DNA of 8,902 nt from Actinomycetota bacterium. Lineage in GTDB: Bacteria; Actinomycetota; Thermoleophilia; Gaiellales; Gaiellaceae. The position numbers were made by a program, and so were the translations under genes. The notes under the pieces are model-generated. The model was given only the letters and a program-made list of their open reading frames with translations, had not been told where the DNA came from and searched no databases. The DNA lies in assembly GCA_005883235.1 (NCBI GenBank), contig VAYE01000173.1, positions 1 through 8,902 on the forward strand. Reading direction: 5' to 3'. This document shows, piece after piece, positions 5,888 to 8,902 of the stretch (position 1 is its first letter; the number at the start of each line of letters is the position of its first letter).

Positions 5888-6879
5888 AGCACCTCCTCGA
5901 GGATCTCGGCCGCGCGGCGGCACTCGGCCTCCGTGGGCACGAGCGCGAAGCGGACGTAGCCGGCGCCGGAAGGGCCGAAGAACTCGCCCGGCGAGACGAC
6001 GACGCCGTGCTCGAGCAGGCGCGGCACGAGCTCCCCCGCCATCTCGACCCAGAGGTACATGCCCGCGCGGCTCCCCGCGACGCGGAACCCGCGCCGTTCG
6101 AGCGCGCCGAGGAGGATCTCGCGCTTGCGCCGGTAGGTCTCGCGCGCGCGCGCGACGTGCTCCTCGTCGTCCCAGGCGACGACCGACGCGCGCTGCACGA
6201 ACTCCTGCGGCGCCGTGCCGACCGTCGGCCGGAACGCCTTCAGCGCCGCGATCTCGGTGTACGCCTCGTCGGAGGCGAGCGCGAAATCCCACCGAGCCGC
6301 GAGCTCCGCCGCACGCTGGTAGAAGTCGAGCCGCGCCGTCGCGCCGGTCGGGTTGTTGGGGTAGTTCACCCAGAGGATCGCCGTGCGGCGCCACGTCTCC
6401 TCGTCCACCGTGTCGAGGTCGGGAAGGAAGTCGTTCTCCGCCCGGAGCGGGAGGGCAAGCGGCTCGGCGCCGGCGAAGAGGGCGCCGCGCTCGTAGACCG
6501 GGTAGCCGGGCTCGGTATAGACGACGAGCCGCTTGTCGGGCGGGTCGACGAGCACCTGCGCGAGGCTGAAGATCGCCTCTTTCGAGCCGAGCGTCGGCAC
6601 GACCTCCGTGTCGGGGTCGAGCGCCACGCCGAAGCGCCGCTCGCACCAGCGGGCGACCGCCGCGCGGAGCTCGGGGAGGCCCTGCGCGAGCGGGTAGCTC
6701 GACCGCTCGGTGAGGTTCTCGACGAGCGCCTGCCGGATGCGCGGGTCGGTCGGCTCGTTCGGGTCGCCCTTGCCGAAGTCGATCACCGGCACGCCGTCGG
6801 CCTCGAGCCGGCGCCGCTCCTCCTCGAGCCGCACGAACGGGTACGTCGCCATCTCGGTGAGCGTCGGGGAGATGCGCAC
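5884..6879 (-). CDS. dapC: Class I/II aminotransferase, DapC-like, lacking the PLP-lysine segment
   Basis: By context and similarity this is the succinyldiaminopimelate aminotransferase (N-succinyl-LL-DAP/glutamate, PLP-dependent, fold type I) that acts after DapD. Visible family features: FGKGDPNEPTDP (35-46), YPLAQGLPELRAAVARW (62-78), LGSKEAIF (97-104), EPGYPVYERGALFAG (123-137), NYPNNPTGA (172-180) with the PLP-contacting Asn, SDEAYTE (203-209), RPTVGTAPQEFVQRASV (217-233) and VSPGEFFGPSGAGYVRFAL (295-313). The protein is 331 aa, about 35-45 short. SDEAYTE runs directly into IAALKAFRPT at 209/210 (DNA about 6250-6253), skipping the segment that should carry the SLSKRSxMTGxRxGF motif with the Schiff-base lysine. 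No substitute is evident, so as written it cannot work as a normal aminotransferase. The GTG start at 6879 has no Shine-Dalgarno but has a -10-like TAGCGT 6 bases upstream, fitting a leaderless message. Confidence 0.88.
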   Translation of the reverse strand: MRISPTLTEMATYPFVRLEEERRRLEADGVPVIDFGKGDPNEPTDPRIRQALVENLTERSSYPLAQGLPELRAAVARWCERRFGVALDPDTEVVPTLGSKEAIFSLAQVLVDPPDKRLVVYTEPGYPVYERGALFAGAEPLALPLRAENDFLPDLDTVDEETWRRTAILWVNYPNNPTGATARLDFYQRAAELAARWDFALASDEAYTEIAALKAFRPTVGTAPQEFVQRASVVAWDDEEHVARARETYRRKREILLGALERRGFRVAGSRAGMYLWVEMAGELVPRLLEHGVVVSPGEFFGPSGAGYVRFALVPTEAECRRAAEILEEVL

Positions 6880-6911
6880 GGTCAGACGCTATCGGAGCCA
6901 TAATCAAGAGC
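6880..6911. promoter_or_regulatory. 32-bp divergent promoter region, probably leaderless in both directions
   Basis: The divergent dapC (-) and hflX (+) start codons are only 32 bases apart. On the plus strand CATAAT (6899-6904, five of six matches to TATAAT) ends 7 bases before the hflX GTG. On the minus strand TAGCGT (6886-6891, TANNNT pattern) ends 6 bases before the dapC GTG. That spacing puts transcription starts at or next to the start codons, and neither gene has a Shine-Dalgarno, so both transcripts are probably leaderless. Any -35 elements would lie inside the opposite coding sequence; none is convincing. Confidence 0.4.
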
Positions 6912-7311
<400 letters not shown>

Positions 7312-7319
<8 letters not shown>

Positions 7320-8088
7320 CCGCCGGCTCGCGGCGCTTCGCAAGCAGCGCGACACGCGCCGGAAGTCACGGCGCCGCACCGAGACGCCGACGATCGCGCT
7401 CGCCGGGTACACGAACGTCGGCAAGTCGACGCTCCTGAACGCGCTCACCGGCGCCGACGCCTCCGTCGACGATCGCCTCTTCGAGACCCTCGACCCGACG
7501 ACGCGCGGGTTCGAGCACGACGGGCGCCGCTACCTCGTCACCGACACGGTCGGCTTCATCCGCCGCCTGCCGCACCAGCTCGTCGAGGGGTTCGCGGCGA
7601 CGCTCGAGGAGACGCTCGTCGCCGACGTCGTCCTACACGTCGTCGACGGCTCCGTGCCCGAGCCGCGGCTCGAGGAGATGGTGCAGGCGGTCGACGCCGT
7701 CCTGCGCGAGATCGGAGCGGGCGAGCTGCCGATCGAGCTCGTCGTGAACAAGATGGACGCCGTCGACCCGCTGGCGCGAAGGCGGCTTGCCAACCGCTTC
7801 CCCGGAGCGTTGCTGGTCTCCGCCCTAACCGGAGAGGGGCTCGACGCGCTACGGGCGCGCCTCGCGACGCGCTTCGGTGACCGCTTCGAGCCGGTCCGGC
7901 TGCTGCTGCCGCACTCCGAGGGCGGCAAGCTCGCCGAGCTCTACGCGCTCGGAGCGCCGATCGACGAGCGCGAGGACGGGGAGGAGGGGGTCTACGTGCG
8001 GGCGCGGCTGCCGCGCCGCGAGCTGCGCCGCTTCGCGCCCTACCTCGTCGCCGAGGCGCACGCCGAGCGCGCGCGCTCCCGCGGGTGA
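7312..8088 (+). pseudogene. hflX: HflX GTPase domain and C-terminus, out of frame with the N-terminal fragment
   Basis: Continuation of HflX in a different frame, readable from about 7312 (RRLAALRKQRDTRRKSRRR, the end of the linker helix) to TGA 8086-8088. All G-motifs are present: G1 GYTNVGKST (about 7407-7433), the G2 region DPTTRGF, G3 DTVGF (7542-7556), G4 NKMD (7747-7758) and G5 SALTGEGLDALRA (starting near 7822). The C-terminal domain includes LLLPHSEGGKLAEL. Upstream in this frame there are stops at 7246-7248 and 7276-7278 and no ATG, GTG or TTG codon before GTG 7654, which lies past the P-loop. So this half has no start of its own and cannot be made as a working GTPase. A start at 7654 would give only a 144-aa remnant. 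Its stop overlaps the dut GTG by 4 bases, as expected for an originally intact operon. Confidence 0.85.
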
Positions 8089-8516
8089 TCGAGCTTCCCG
8101 TGCGGCGCCTGCGCCCGGACGCGGCGCTTCCCGCGCGCGCGTACGCGGGGGACGCGGGCTTCGACCTCGCCGCCTGCGAGCGGGTCGAGCTCGCTCCGGG
8201 CGCGCGTGCGGCGGTTCCGACCGGCCTCGCGGTGGCAATCCCCGAGGGCTATGCGGGCTTCGTCCAGCCGCGGTCGGGTCTCGCGGCGCGAAACGGCCTG
8301 ACGATCGTGAACACGCCCGGCCTCGTCGACTCGGGCTACCGCGGCGAGCTCGTGGTGATCCTGCTGAACACCGATCGCGAGCATGGGTTCGTCGTCGAGC
8401 CCGGGACGCGGATCGCGCAGCTCGTCGTGCTGCCGGTTCCGGAGGTCGATCTCCTCGAGGTCGACGAGCTGCCGGCGAGCGAGCGCGGCGTACGCGGCTT
8501 CGGGTCGTCCGCCTGA
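8085..8516 (+). CDS. dut: dUTP diphosphatase (trimeric dUTPase)
   Basis: Hydrolyses dUTP to dUMP and pyrophosphate, preventing uracil incorporation into DNA and supplying dUMP for dTMP synthesis. The 143-aa length and all five trimeric-dUTPase motifs fit: motif 1 AGDAGFDL (21-28), motif 2 PRSGLA (62-67), motif 3 GLVDSGYRGEL (79-89) with catalytic Asp82 and the uracil-stacking Tyr85, motif 4 RIAQLVV (109-115), and motif 5 RGVRGFGSS (134-142), the flexible C-terminal arm that closes over the triphosphate. Motif 1 has Phe where many have Tyr (AGYDL), a mild variant. The GTG start at 8085 overlaps the hflX stop by 4 bases (GTGA); no Shine-Dalgarno is obvious, so translation probably depends on coupling. 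Complete and expected to be functional. Confidence 0.95.
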   Translation: MIELPVRRLRPDAALPARAYAGDAGFDLAACERVELAPGARAAVPTGLAVAIPEGYAGFVQPRSGLAARNGLTIVNTPGLVDSGYRGELVVILLNTDREHGFVVEPGTRIAQLVVLPVPEVDLLEVDELPASERGVRGFGSSA

Positions 8517-8902
8517 TGGGCGCCGAGCCGCGGATCCGCGTGTCGGCGATCCTGCGCTGGCACGACCGTGTGCTCCTCTGCCGTCACGAGAAGCCCGGAA
8601 AGGAGTACTGGCTCCTGCCCGGCGGCGGCGTCAACTCCGGCGAGAGCCTCGTCGATGCGCTGCACCGCGAGCTCGGCGAGGAGATCGGCATCGACGAGGA
8701 CGTGCCGGTCGAGGGGCCGGTCGCGATCGTCGACTCGATTGCGCCAGTGCGCAGCTTCGCGGCGAAGCACGTCGTGCACATCATCTTCGCAGGCGACCTC
8801 GGCGAGCGGTCGCTGGACGCCGTGACGTCGCACGACGCCGCGGTTCGAGGCCACAGGCTCTTCACCGTCGACGAGCTGGACGGCGTCGTGCTGCACCCAC
8901 CG
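8516..8902 (+). CDS. Nudix hydrolase (3'-truncated by the window)
   Basis: An open frame from ATG 8516 runs to the window edge, 129 codons without a stop. It carries a perfect Nudix box (G-x5-E-x7-REUxEExGU): GGVNSGE at residues 42-48 and RELGEEIG at 56-63, which binds the metal and the diphosphate. The N-terminus is a beta strand (RIRVSAILRWHDRVLLCRHE), as usual for the family, and a later strand reads AKHVVHIIFAGDL. The substrate cannot be told from sequence; a nucleoside diphosphate derivative or oxidised nucleotide is the usual guess, and the adjacent dut fits nucleotide sanitation. The ATG overlaps the dut stop by one base (TGATG), supporting the start and co-transcription. Confidence 0.9.
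   Translation, partial: MGAEPRIRVSAILRWHDRVLLCRHEKPGKEYWLLPGGGVNSGESLVDALHRELGEEIGIDEDVPVEGPVAIVDSIAPVRSFAAKHVVHIIFAGDLGERSLDAVTSHDAAVRGHRLFTVDELDGVVLHPP

Noticed and set aside
5888..6907. Upstream extension of the dapD frame to a start near 6907, giving a 588-aa protein
   Set aside because: The extension is Arg/Ala/Gly-rich shadow of the aminotransferase gene; the DapD N-terminus and ribosome site fix the start at 5887.

Overview
The window is very GC-rich, with many GTG starts and genes packed end to end or overlapping by 1-8 bases. Together with the gene content this suggests a high-GC actinobacterium. Class Thermoleophilia (Gaiella/Solirubrobacter-like) is my best guess, from the style of the MiaA and DapF proteins as I remember them; it is an inference.

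Left block (1-2294, + strand): the tail of an unidentified gene, a Tyr-phosphatase-3 family phosphatase, miaA (tRNA A37 dimethylallyltransferase) and a dapF-like epimerase, in one tight transcription unit. Middle block (about 2295-4982, - strand): a two-gene cassette of a DUF4365-type nuclease fused to an APAZ-like region, followed with a one-base overlap by a short, catalytically inactive prokaryotic Argonaute (PIWI). This is the layout of the SPARDA (DREN-APAZ/short Ago) abortive-infection systems. It sits in the gap between the convergent dapF and dapD genes and looks like an inserted defence cassette. Right block: dapC-dapD (- strand, 4-base overlap), then across a 32-bp divergent gap hflX, dut and a Nudix hydrolase (+ strand, all overlapping).

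The housekeeping genes fit together: dapC, dapD and dapF belong to the succinylase branch of meso-diaminopimelate/lysine synthesis, miaA and hflX are RNA/ribosome maintenance genes, and dut and Nudix are nucleotide sanitation genes.

The second theme is damage or divergence in conserved genes. The aminotransferase lacks the segment that should carry the PLP lysine. HflX has lost its GGxGxRGPGE segment and is out of frame. The phosphatase lacks about 50 internal residues. The DapF-like protein has serine at both catalytic cysteine positions. The Argonaute ends in an atypical tail antisense to dapF. Several internal losses in one short window suggest a common cause, either deletion-prone DNA or an assembly artefact, and this must be settled before any of these genes is called dead.
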